From positions 20,375,001 to 20,439,000 of the forward strand of contig NC_092680.1 of assembly GCF_964355755.1 (NCBI RefSeq): DNA of 64,000 nucleotides. The letters run 5' to 3'. Of the stretch, positions 12,101-21,600 are shown in pieces (within the stretch, counting starts at the first letter, position 1; the number at the start of each line of letters is the position of its first letter). A model generated the notes under the pieces. That model did not search any database. It saw nothing but the letters and a program-made list of their open reading frames with translations, and had not been told where the DNA came from. Source of the stretch: Antedon mediterranea (Eukaryota > Echinodermata > Crinoidea > Comatulida > Antedonidae). The position numbers were made by a program, and so were the translations under genes.

Positions 12101-15100
12101 AAATTTAAATAAATGAGATAAAATAATTTTAGCGGTGCTGTATAAACTGGGGTGTGCATTAGTTTGAATTTATTCTGGTTTATTGAACAAAAAAAGTACA
12201 AAACTTAGTGGCGTTAATTTACATCAATTAAATTTAATAAGTAGACAAATTAAGATATAGTATACCAGTATATAACATATAGCAATAACAGTGGTCTCAA
12301 TCCTTGGTTGGTAAGGCCTGCTTAAAATCCTGCAAATACTATCTGCTGTCTGTTTTCTATCTAGCATTATACCTTTGCTAAAATATCTAAATCTTGAATC
12401 TTTTCACCCTGTCTGTTTATATATACATTTATATAGTTTTTTTGTTTCAATATTCTCAATTTGTGATTTGACATAGTTACCAATGCTATTTTTCTTTTCT
12501 TTACTTCTGTCTAGATCCAACGATCTCTGCGGCAAGTGCAGAATCACGTTCTAAACTTTGATGAGAAATTAAAGGATGCAATGATACCGTTACCCACAAT
12601 GCATCTCACCATCATGGTCATGCATCTTGGGAATGAAGAAGAAATTGAAAAGTGAGTGATATCAGTGATGATATTATGGCACTAGAATATTTTTTTTTTG
12701 GCCAATATAAACAAAGTTGCAACTTTTCAGAATAAGACATTTCTTAATAATTTGTTTCATTGATCAGGGCCAAAAAAGCACTGGAAGCATCCCACAAAGA
12801 GTTATCTGTGAAATTTGGTGAGGAGAAGTTACTGATCCACTTTCAAGGCTTAAGTCATTTCAACAATCAAGTTATGTTTGCCCGTATCTTAGACGATGAC
12901 AGTACAATCGAGGTCTTGTATAATATTGCAGGTAGGTTTAACTGAATACAATATTATATTACCTAAATATAAGAGGCACAGTAACACATGGTATTGTAGC
13001 TTAGTTAATAATAGCCTATAGGTTAATCACAGATACAAAAGTACTACAGGATTGTATTTAATACTTTTTAGTTATACAATTATAATATAATTTGTAAAAT
13101 GTATACATTCATTCATTAAATTATTTTCCTTATAAAAGTTCAAATATTTCAAAATAATGTATACAGTAAGATTTGGAGAGTTTAACAAAGAAATTGTACA
13201 AACTTTGTCGTACAAGAATTGAAACAACTATAATTTATTTCTAATTTCTAGAAACTGTCGAAAGATGTTTTAAAGAACATGGTATATCGTCAACTGGTGA
13301 GCGGGGTTTCAAACCCCACCTCACCGTAATGAAACTCTCTCGTGCTCCAAGTCTGCGGAAGAAAGGTGTACGACGCATAAAGTCGGAGGTTTATAAGGAG
13401 CATAGTAATAAATATTTTGGAGCACAGGTTATGAGAGGTCTTCAACTGTGCTCGATTACTAAACCAAAGACAGGAGACGGCTACTATGCCAAGCTTCAAG
13501 AATTCTATTTTGGAACATATGGTAATTATAAGGTTTTTAGGCACGTTGCCAAAAATTAGCAATAGCAATTTTTGTTTGGACAGAGTCCAGGATAAAAACA
13601 AAGAAACTAAAAACCAGTGTGGATGTAAAAAGTCACTTATTTTATTAAATGACAAAACAAATTAATTCTTTTTTTTGTTGTCCTGATATGCATGTGGTAA
13701 TTAATTCAGGTGAGAAATGTGTAAAAAAGATACCTGGTATTTGGGAGAGGATTTGTTTTTAGCATAAATTTTTGTCGGGCTTGAGAACCTAATATTATTA
13801 ACTAAGTTTACTATACTACAGATTAGAAATATATTTCAAGAATAAAGAAAATTGGTTCCTTAATAACTTCACAAATAAAAATAAAGAAAACAGTTTTAAC
13901 ATTTTAACATGGGTTGAAATATCAACATGCCCCTTCTGTGGCAATATTTGCCAAATAATTCACTCAATTTCTGAGTGCTTTCATTTGTTTGTTAGCACGA
14001 TAGCGCCTACAAATTTCAAGTTATCAATCTGAATTTTTTTGGTGTAAATTGATACTTACAGAACATGGCTATTGAAATTCAAGGAAATCAGTTCATCAAT
14101 AACTTTATTTTTTTAACACGGGCAAAATATCAACATGCGCCCTCTGCTTCACTCAGTTTCTGAGTGCTTTCACTGTTATTATCGTTTCATGCAGTGTTTA
14201 GTCATATATATTTGTATTGAGAGAGATCAATTGTATTTTTTGTCTCATAATATGGGTAATATAAATACTAATGTTTGAAATTTAGGAGAGTTGGAAGAAG
14301 AAGATGATGGAGTGGACTTGATTGGAGATCCAGTGATTGAATCAGCCAGTAATAACCAAGACTTAAATCCACTGAATGAACTTATTCAAGATCTTAAAGA
14401 ACAGAAAAAGAACACAATATCAACGGTTACTGAGTCAGTCAAAAGTAAGTACCAATACTTGGAACCACTAAATAAACTTATTCAAGATCTTAAGAACACA
14501 ATATCAACAGTTACTGAGTCTGTCAAAAGTAAGTACTAAGACTTAGATCCACTAAATAAACTTATTCAAGATCTTAAAGAACAGAAAAACAACACAATAT
14601 CAACAGTTACTGAGTCTTGTCAATAGTAAGTACCAAGACTTGGAACCACTAAATAAACGTATTCAAGATCTTAAAGAACCGAAAAAAAAACACAATATCA
14701 ACGGTTACTGAGTCTGTCAAAAGTAAGTACCAAGACTTGGAACCACTAAACAAACTTATTCAAGATCTTAAAGAACAGAAAAAGAACACAATATCAATGG
14801 TTACTGAGTCTGTCAAAAGTAAGTACCAAGACTTGGAACCACTAAATAAACTTATTCAAGATCTTAAAGAACAGAAAAAAAACACAATATCAACAGTTAC
14901 TGAGTCTGTCAAAAGTAAGTACCAAGACTTGGAACCACTAAATAAACTTATTCAAGATCTTAAAGAACAGAAAAAGAACACATCAATGGTTACTGAGTCT
15001 GTCAAAAGTAAGTACCAAGACTTGGAACCACTAAATAAACTTATTCAATATCTTAAAGAACAGAAAAAGAACACAATATCAACGGTTACTGAGTCTGTCA

Positions 15101-15584
15101 AAAGTAAGTACCAAGACTTTGAACCATTAAATAAACTTATTCAAGATCTTAAAGAACAGAAAAAAAAACACATCAACGGTTACTGAGTCTGTCAAAACTT
15201 AGTAATGTATTCTTCAAGTAATTGCATTTATTTAGCATTATATTGCATTTAATGAAATTACTTTTTTATTTGTTTTTTTCACTGATATTTTTTCTTTTAA
15301 TATTTGTTATATTTTTTAAATTTAAATAATTTTAACGAATGTCTAATTAGGATACTTAGCATGCTTGAATGTAAATTGAGATACAAAATAATTCATTTTT
15401 TTCAGAAGCTCTTAAAACGTCTGTTAAAGAAGAGGACAGCACAAGTGAATTAGTCTCTGAATCCAGCCTTGACAGAACTGCTGACCTTACAACAAGCTGT
15501 GATGATATTCCTAGTGAGGATCTAATACCACAGGAGCCTAAAGAAATAAACACTTCACCAACAGAGGGCCCTGATAAAATGTAA
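2825..15584 (+). CDS. AKAP7-like protein with 2H phosphoesterase domain (whole gene)
   Basis: Inferred exons are 2825-3124 (tentative), 9468-11475, 11853-12085, 12515-12651, 12768-12931, 13252-13521, 14286-14444 and 15406-15584. All junctions are GT-AG, and phases match throughout (0, 1, 0, 2, 1, 1, 1). The product is about 1150 aa. A long Cys/Ser/Asn-rich N-terminal region comes first, then a lysine-rich NLS-like patch (exon at 11853). Next is a 2H phosphoesterase domain of the AKAP7_NLS type with HLT at 12602 and HLT at 13317, the paired H-x-T motifs of the family. A helical EPLNKLIQDLKEQKK-type unit and an acidic Ser/Thr tail follow. In vertebrates AKAP7 gamma/delta anchors PKA and its 2H domain is a 2',5'-phosphodiesterase. 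I see no clear copy of the vertebrate RII-binding helix. The N-terminal 670 residues are absent from vertebrate AKAP7, so LENG9-like or other 2H relatives are alternatives. Confidence 0.75.
7345..7398 (-). ncRNA. hammerhead-ribozyme-like motif
   Basis: On the minus strand, CTGATGA (7383-7389) is followed by one extra T. A 6-bp stem GTTGTT/AACAAC with a 6-nt loop comes next, then GAAA (7360-7363), ACATGTT as a very short stem III and cleavage-site context, and TGC pairing with the GCA that precedes CTGATGA. This is the layout of a type I hammerhead as found in Penelope-like retroelements. The extra T after CTGATGA departs from the consensus. A second copy of the motif lies near 43122. It may be a decayed or variant ribozyme, or a conserved retroelement terminus that merely resembles one. 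Confidence 0.35.
7991..8035 (+). repeat. tRNA-like (SINE) fragment
   Basis: The sequence contains a B-box-like GGGTTCGAGTTCC within a T-arm-like hairpin GTGG-GTTCGAGTT-CCAC, preceded by an anticodon-arm-like segment. No matching acceptor stem is visible. This is more likely a tRNA-derived SINE remnant than a functional tRNA. Confidence 0.4.
8121..8427. repeat. direct repeat pair (about 113 bp, 192 bp apart)
   Basis: The segments 8121-8233 and 8313-8427 share CAAATTCTTGTGAATTGTAC, GGTTTTAAA-AACATTTTAAAAATACC and TAACCGCTTTGTGGCAG with few differences. Both start near GAGAGAA. They are intronic and non-coding. Confidence 0.8.
9468..11475 (+). CDS. AKAP7-like gene, large exon (669 codons): Cys-rich, Ser/Asn-rich region
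   Basis: The acceptor TTCACAG ends at 9467, and the donor is ATG|GTACGT at 11475/11476 (phase 1). The frame is open upstream of 9468 but has no ATG there, so this is an internal exon. The start of the exon is rich in Arg, Tyr, Asn and Gly. Three Cys clusters follow: CKC near 9947; CDC...C...CGEC between about 10060 and 10119; and CTC...CHHC between about 10380 and 10465. The CxC/CxxC spacing suggests metal binding. The rest is acidic, Ser/Thr/Asp-rich and probably disordered. I recognise no named domain. Beyond 11475 the frame stays open into a MITE, which is intron, not protein. Confidence 0.75.
11616..11757. mobile_element. MITE family 1 copy (AAGCTCTGTCTACACTATC termini)
   Basis: The element is about 142 bp with terminal inverted repeats AAGCTCTGTCTACACTATC and GATAGTGTAGACATAGTTT. 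The interior carries AATATGGTAGTGATATG and TGTCCATATATGGGCACATC. It lies in the intron between the exons ending at 11475 and starting at 11853. Related copies occur at 15739, 27776, 36685, 36953, 51481, 53307 and 58749. Confidence 0.85.
11853..12085 (+). CDS. AKAP7-like gene, exon with NLS-like patch and start of 2H domain
   Basis: The acceptor is TTGTTCCAG (ends 11852) and the donor CCAAAG|GTTAGA. Read in phase 1, it encodes a run of Lys/Arg-rich residues (KKAKAKKAKKRKRKGG) that looks like a nuclear localisation signal. An acidic linker follows, then APNFFVAVQVSNPK, the first strand of the AKAP7-type 2H fold. The frame ends in phase 0. Confidence 0.8.
12515..12651 (+). CDS. AKAP7-like gene, exon with first HxT motif
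   Basis: The acceptor is TCTGTCTAG and the donor AAA|GTGAGT. It encodes IQRSLRQVQNHVLNFDEKLK, continuing to HLTIMVMHL. His-Leu-Thr at 12602-12610 is the first 2H phosphoesterase motif, at the position where vertebrate AKAP7 has a matching H-x-T. It ends in phase 2. Confidence 0.85.
12768..12931 (+). CDS. AKAP7-like gene, 2H domain middle exon
   Basis: The acceptor is TGATCAG (ends 12767) and the donor GCAG|GTAGGT. The product runs KALEASHKELSVKF, then the LIHFQGLSHFNNQVMFARI segment, equivalent to the conserved FQGIGTF-NQV region of AKAP7, then an Asp-rich turn. It ends in phase 1. Confidence 0.85.
13252..13521 (+). CDS. AKAP7-like gene, exon with second HxT motif
   Basis: The acceptor is AATTTCTAG and the donor CATATG|GTAATT. 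It encodes ETVERCFKEHGI, then KPHLTVMKLSRAPSLRKKGV. The second His-Leu-Thr (13317-13325) and the following KLS-x-P-LRKxGV block are diagnostic of the AKAP7 2H domain. The domain closes with LCSITKPKTGDGYYAKL. It ends in phase 1. Reading through the donor meets a stop at 13557. Confidence 0.88.
13835..14175. repeat. imperfect intronic direct duplication
   Basis: Two related segments (about 13850-13986 and 14080-14175) share TCATCAATAACTT-like and AAATATCAACATGC-CC blocks, then CTCA-TTTCTGAGTGCTTTCA. They lie in the intron before the 14286 exon. Confidence 0.55.
14286..14444 (+). CDS. AKAP7-like gene, penultimate exon ending in a donor that is repeated downstream
   Basis: The acceptor is AATTTAG (ends 14285). 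The product begins GELEEEDDGVDLIGDP and ends with a 32-residue helical unit (LNPLNELIQDLKEQKKN...). The donor AAAA|GTAAGT at 14445 is near-perfect and gives phase 1, matching the acceptor at 15405. The unit just before this donor is the founder or a member of the tandem array that follows. Using the second copy's donor (14529) would add 28 codons and keep phase. Confidence 0.75.
14350..15200 (+). repeat. 96-bp coding-like tandem array with a splice donor in every unit
   Basis: About nine units encode a 32-aa motif of type DLEPLNKLIQDLKEQKK plus NTISTVTESVKSKYQ. GTAAG donors sit at 14445, 14529, 14626, 14723, 14819, 14915, 15008 and 15104; spacing is 84, 97, 97, 96, 96, 93 and 96. The last unit has lost it. 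An in-frame TAA follows the second donor (14537-14539), and units 3 and 4 carry 1-bp insertions. Full read-through as protein is therefore unlikely. The array is mostly intronic duplication of an exon end. Confidence 0.9.
15406..15584 (+). CDS. AKAP7-like gene, last coding exon
   Basis: The acceptor is a T-rich tract with TTCAG (ends 15405). Read in phase 1, it encodes ALKTSVKEEDSTSELVSESS and then an acidic Ser/Thr-rich tail to a TAA at 15582-15584. An AATAAA about 32 nt after the stop (15616-15621) is a plausible polyadenylation signal. Confidence 0.75.
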
Positions 15585-15738
15585 AAAAGAAAAAACATCA
15601 TTTAAGAAACAAACAAATAAAGTAGGGACAACATCAACTGGGCGCAACAAAGAATTAATAAATACAAGAAATGTGCTCAACAAAAAAGGTAATATTTACC
15701 GAACGTGAATATTGGCTTTTTTAAGAACCACACTTGTC

Positions 15739-15875
15739 TTAAGCTCTGTCTACACTATCAAATTAATGTGACAAAAAATGGGATGTGACCATGGACACGA
15801 TGATGTCATATCACTACCATATTTAGGCACATCATATTTTCTTCAAACTAGTTTTATAGTGTAGACAGAGCTTTA
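15739..15875. mobile_element. MITE family 1 copy
   Basis: Terminal inverted repeats TTAAGCTCTGTCTACACTAT and ATAGTGTAGACAGAGCTTTAA flank about 95 bp. The interior carries the GACACGATGATGTCATATC and ACTACCATATTTAGGCACATC blocks. The ends read TTAA on both sides, compatible with a TTAA or TA target duplication. No coding capacity. Confidence 0.88.
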
Positions 15876-17293
15876 AACAAAAAATAATTAGTAAAAACAT
15901 CAACTGAAACAACTCAACAATAAAAAGAACATACGAATTGAAAGGTGCTAGCCAGGTTTAGGTTTACTGTAATCATCATTTTGTCGCCTTTCGATGTTGA
16001 TGCTTGTGACCATTTCATTTGAATGAACAATTATCACATTATTATCTCATTTTATAGTATAATTATATTTCTAAATTTAAAAAAATATATTTAACTTACT
16101 TTTATAGTTAATGGGTGAGTAAATAGATCAATCAAATTTTATTTTAAATATCATTTAATTTACCGTAATAGAAATTTTTTTAAACTTTATTAGATAGAAT
16201 TAATATTTTCATTTTTGTTAATTTACGTATACACTAACATTTAAATTGTAATATTATATTTCATCTTAGGTTACTAAATCAGTAGATTAGTTTTGCTGGT
16301 CAAAAAATAACAAAATAATGTATTTGTTTAAAAATGTTTAGGATTATTTTTCATTGGCAATTTGTTTTATGTTGAGGTGTACAATATAAAATTGCAGCAA
16401 TGGTCTTTCAACAAATTGTATTCACACACACAGCAGCGCCCTCTATGCTGATATTCCTCGATATAAACCCTTTTTAATTTGTTTTTTGAGCTAAATCTTA
16501 ATTAACTGGAATCTTCAGTTACATAATTAAGTACAGCGTGAAAAGCTAAAAAAAAATCCATCGGGTAACTTAAAATATTTATTTAACTAACCACAAATTT
16601 GTGCAACTCGTATCGTATCAAAACTTACTAAAATATTTTTATATTGCTTGCACGTCTATATATATTATTAAAGAAAGATTTAGAAAGATTATTATGAATA
16701 ATTTAGAAAAGAAATTGCGTTTTAAATAATTATGAAAAAAGCCTACTAAAATGTAAAATAATTAGAAAAAGTGTGTTGTCGATTCATGATTTGTAAGTAA
16801 TAACTATTTCAGTTCAAACTAAGTTATAAGAATTCAGGATTGTGTTATAGTGGTTCGTTAAAATTTCATGTTCAGGAATCATGTCCCAGATAAAAATAAA
16901 ACATTATAATTATTTTAGCCGATATAGGAAAAGGCGTAATAACGCGAACAAAATCCAAGCTTCTGATGGTGCCTGGCGTAAAAGAATACTAACAGCGTAA
17001 AAAAAAAGAGAATAATTAACTAGAAACTCGAGGAAATACTGGTGTAACGTCTGCGTATAAGAGTATTACATCATAATTAATTTCACTAATGATCGTCGTT
17101 CACTGTTGAACGTAAGCTCTTTAAGAAGAGTTTCTAGATATATTGTAAATAGGATGATTGATGGTTGATAATGATGATATATGGATATCTGCAAGTGCTG
17201 TATGTACAGTATTTAATTGAGAATTATATGCACTGTTTGTTTAGCAGATATTGTCTTCTCCCTGATGTGTTTGTCACGCCGCAAACACGTGTT

Positions 17294-17441
17294 AAGCTTG
17301 GTTGCTACTAGGACGCAGCGCAAACACGTAATTTGACCAATCATAAGCGATGGGGTATTTGAACTGTCGATTGTGATTGGCCAACTCACTTGCGTTTGTG
17401 CTTACCTCCTTGCGTTGAGTCTTAGTGGGAACCAAGCTTTG
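17294..17441. mobile_element. MITE family 2 copy (AAGCTTGGTTNCCACTAGGACG termini)
   Basis: It begins AAGCTTGGTTGCTACTAGGA and ends TTAGTGGGAACCAAGCTT in inverted orientation, with GACCAATCATAAGCGA / TCGATTGTGATTGGCCAAC inside. Other full or partial copies lie at 35404, 37826/39383 and 62310. Confidence 0.85.
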
Positions 17442-18339
17442 GGAAGATGCTAGTACTGTAGCTAAGTTCCCATCATGTTTGTCATGTTTGAAATAATGTT
17501 ATTACCACACCTACAGTGTAGTACTATTAACGCCATTATCTCTTCACATTAGACGAACTATAGAGTTTATAAATGTTAATTTATTTTATTCACAAAATAT
17601 GTCTGGCCTTCAGTCACTCGTCCAGCTCACTCTTTACAACTTTCTTTGCTGCAAATTCACTATTTCCATACTGTTCTGTATTTTAATATTTTAGAGTATC
17701 ATTACAGTAGTTAATAATTTAAGAAACTAATATTAATAATAATTTCTTTCTGTGTATGATGACGCACCTTGTTAACTTAAAAATAAACATCTTAAAATCG
17801 TTGCTGGTTTTACCAAAATCGAGCAGAAAACTCAAATAATTTAGCCAAACAGGCCTAATATTTTTGTTGGGCGTAATTTATTGACAGAGAATTATTAAAT
17901 AAATTGTATGTATAGGGTTTCTTTAACTATGCAATATTATGTTAAATTTCCACTATAGTTTACAACTCAACTCGCGGTCAAAATATGCTAAAGATGCTTT
18001 TGAAAGTGCATACATTTAGTTTTGTTAACAAATTTTGATTTATTTTACCAACTCTAAAATAATGTTTATATCAATTATACTTTATTTATCAGTTTTATAT
18101 TTACAGTATATATTTAATTTTTATTCCAGCAACTAAGTTGCTAAGAGGGTTATAAATTAGTCAGATTTTGATTAAAAAGTATTGACATAAAAGATTACAT
18201 TGTACTAATTGAAAATGAACCACAACACAACCACTCATACAATTCACTCATTTATTAATGGGTCCTTGAAATTATATTGAAAAAACAGGCTTACCAAGAA
18301 ACCATCCCCACCATGCTACTAGGTTCCTGAAAGGTGCAC

Positions 18340-18640
18340 TTATACTTTGAAATATGAAATTGATTATTATGGCTCTATAAGATGATACAAAGCAATATAT
18401 GAGGATATATAGCCATAATATCGCATAATAATGAAAATTTTCGAAAAAAAATCCCTGTACTAAAGTACATGGATTTTTCCCTTAAAACGGCAAAATTTCG
18501 ACCCCTTTATTTTTCGACAAAACTGGTTGTTATGGCTCTATAAGATGATACAAAGCAATATATACAGATATATAGCCATATTATTGCATAATTATTGAAT
18601 TTTAAAAAGGCAATTTTTTGAAAAAATCCCTGTACTATAG
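18340..18640. repeat. diverged relative of the satellite at its left border
   Basis: Two copies of a segment containing ATGGCTCTATAAGATGATAC and a foldback ATATATAGCCATAATA occur, with CCCTGTACTA-like and CCCTTTTATTTTTCGACA blocks shared with the main array. A third relative lies beyond the right border (26250-26430). Confidence 0.75.
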
Positions 18641-21600
18641 TACAGGGAAATTTTATAATCGCAGGGACGAATAATGGGTTCTGCGCATGTCAATTGTGCT
18701 ATAGTAACCAGTTTTGACATAAATGGTTACTATTGCATAATAAACATGCGCAGAGATGAATAATGGGTTCTGCGCATGTCAATTGTGCTATAGTAACCAG
18801 TTTTATCGAAAAATTAAAAGGTCGACAATTGACCATTTTTAAAAAAAATCCCTGTACTATAGTACAGGGAAATTTTCGAAAAATGGTCGATTTTAGACCC
18901 TTTTATTTTTTGACATAAATGGTTACTATTGCATAATAAACATGCGCAGAGACTAATAATGTGTTCTGCGCATGTCAATTGTGCTATAGTAACCAGTTTT
19001 ATCGAAAAATTAAAAGGTCGAAAATTGAGCATTTTTTTTTAAAATCCCTGTACTATAGTACAGGGAAATTTTCGAAAAATGGTCGATTTTAGACCCTTTT
19101 ATTTTTTGACATAAATGGTTACTATAGCATAATAAACATGCGCAGAGGCGAATAATGGGTTCTACGCATGTCAATTGTGCTATAGTAACCAGTTTTATCG
19201 AAAAATAAAAAGGTCGAAAATTTGCCATTTTTTGAAAAAATCCTTGTACAATAGTACAGGAAAATTTTCGAAAAATGGCCGATTTTCGATCCTTTTATTT
19301 TTTGACATAAATGGTTACTATTGCATAATAAACATGCGCAGAGACGAATAATGGGTTCTGCGCATGTCAATTGTGCTATAGTAACCAGTTTTGACATAAA
19401 TGGTTACTATAGCATAATAAACATGCGCAGAGGCGACTAATGGGTTCTGCGCATGTCAATTGTGCTATAGTAACCAGTTTTATCGAAAAATAAAAAGGTC
19501 GAAAAATGGCTATTTTTTGGAAAAAATCCCTGTACTATAGAACAGGTAAATTTTTGAAAAATGGCCGATTTTCGACTCTTTTATTTTTTGACATAAATAG
19601 TTACTATTGCATAATAAACATGCGCAGAGACTAATAATGGGTTCTGCGCATGTCAATTGTGCTACAGTAACCAGTTTTGACATAAATGGTTACTATAGCA
19701 TAATAAACATGCGCAGAGGCGAATAAGGGGTTTTGCGCATGTTAATTGTGCTATAGTAACCAGTTTTATCGAAAAATTAAAAGGTCGAAAATTGACCATT
19801 TTTAAAAAAAATCCCTGTACTATAGTACAGGGAAATTTTCGAAAAATGGTCGATTTTAGACCCTTTTATTTTTTGACATAAATGGTTACTATTGCATAAT
19901 AAACATGCGCAGAGGCGAATAATGGGTTCTACGCATGTCAATTGTGCTATAGTAACCAGTTTTATCGAAAAATAAAAAGGTCGAAAATTTGCCATTTTTT
20001 GAAAAAATCCCTGTACTATAGTACAGGAAAATTTTCGAAAAATGGCCGATTTTCGATCCTTTTATTTTTTGACATAAATGGTCACTATTGCATAATAAAC
20101 ATGCGCAGAGACGAATAATGGGTTCTGCGCATGTCAATTGTGCTATAGTAACCAGTTTTGACATAAATGGTTACTATAGCATAATAAACATGCGCAGAGG
20201 CGACTAATGGGTTCTGCGCATGTCAATTGTGCTATAGTAACCAGTTTTATCGAAAAATAAAAAGGTCGAAAAATAGCAATTTTTTGGAAAAAATCCCTGT
20301 ACTATAGAACAGGTAAATTTTTGAAAAATGGCCGATTTTCGACTCTTTTATTTTTTGACATAAATAGTTACTATAGCATAACAAACATGCGCAGAGGCGA
20401 ATAAGGGGTTTTGCGCATGTTAATTGTGCTATAGTAACCAGTTTTATCGAAAAATAAAAAGGTCGAAAAATGGCTATTTTTTGGAAAAAATCCCTGTACT
20501 ATAGAACAGGGAAATTTTTGAAAAATGGCCGATTTTCGACTCTTTTATTTTTTGACATATATAGTTACTATTGCATAATAAACATGCGCAGAGACTAATA
20601 ATGGGTTCTGCGCATGTCAATTGTGCTACAGTAACCAGTTTTGACATAAATGGTTACTATAGCATAATAAACATGCGCAGAGGCGAATAAGGGGTTTTGC
20701 GCATGTTAATTGTGCTATAGTAACCAGTTTTATCGAAAAATAAAAAGGTCGAAAAATGGCTATTTTTTGGAAAAAATCCCTGTACTATAGTACAGGGAAA
20801 TTTTAGAAAAATGGCCGATTTTCGACCCTTTTATTTTTTGACATAAATGGTTACTATTGCATAATAAACATGCGCAGGAACGTATAATAGGTTCTGCGCA
20901 TGTCAATTGTGCTATAGTAACCAGTTTTGACATAAATAGTTACTATTGCATAATAAACATGCGCAGAGACTAATAATGGGTTCTGCGCATGTCAATTGTG
21001 CTACAGTAACCAGTTTTGACATAAATGGTTACTATAGCATAATAAACATGCGCAGAGGCGAATAAGGGGTTTTGCGCATGTTAATTGTGCTATAGTAACC
21101 AGTTTTATCGAAAAATTAAAAGGTCGAAAATTGACCATTTTTTAAAAAAATCCCTGTACTATAGTACAGGGAAATTTTCGAAAAATGGTCGATTTTAGAC
21201 CCTTTTATTTTTTGACATAAATGGTTACTATTGCATAATAAACATGCGCAGAGGCGAATAATGGGTTCTACGCATGTCAATTGTGCTATAGTAACCAGTT
21301 TTATCGAAAAATAAAAAGGTCGAAAATTTGCCATTTTTTGAAAAAATCCCTGTACTATAGTACAGGAAAATTTTCGAAAAATGGCCGATTTTCGATCCTT
21401 TTATTTTTTGACATAAATGGTCACTATTGCATAATAAACATGCGCAGAGACGAATAATGGGTTCTGCGCATGTCAATTGTGCTATAGTAACCAGTTTTGA
21501 CATAAATGGTTACTATAGCATAATAAACATGCGCAGAGGCGACTAATGGGTTCTGCGCATGTCAATTGTGCTATAGTAACCAGTTTTATCGAAAAATAAA

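Larger units (their letters stand above)
15585..18340. other. intergenic region after the AKAP7-like gene
   Basis: No coding exon can be supported. It contains a MITE family 1 copy (15739-15875) and a MITE family 2 copy (17294-17441). The rest is AT-rich single-copy-looking DNA. Confidence 0.6.

Noticed and set aside
14737-15186. 149-codon frame of pure 32-aa repeats as a separate gene
   Set aside because: It has no start signal, is interrupted by frameshifts and a stop at its edges, and belongs to the donor-carrying array that lies mostly in an intron.
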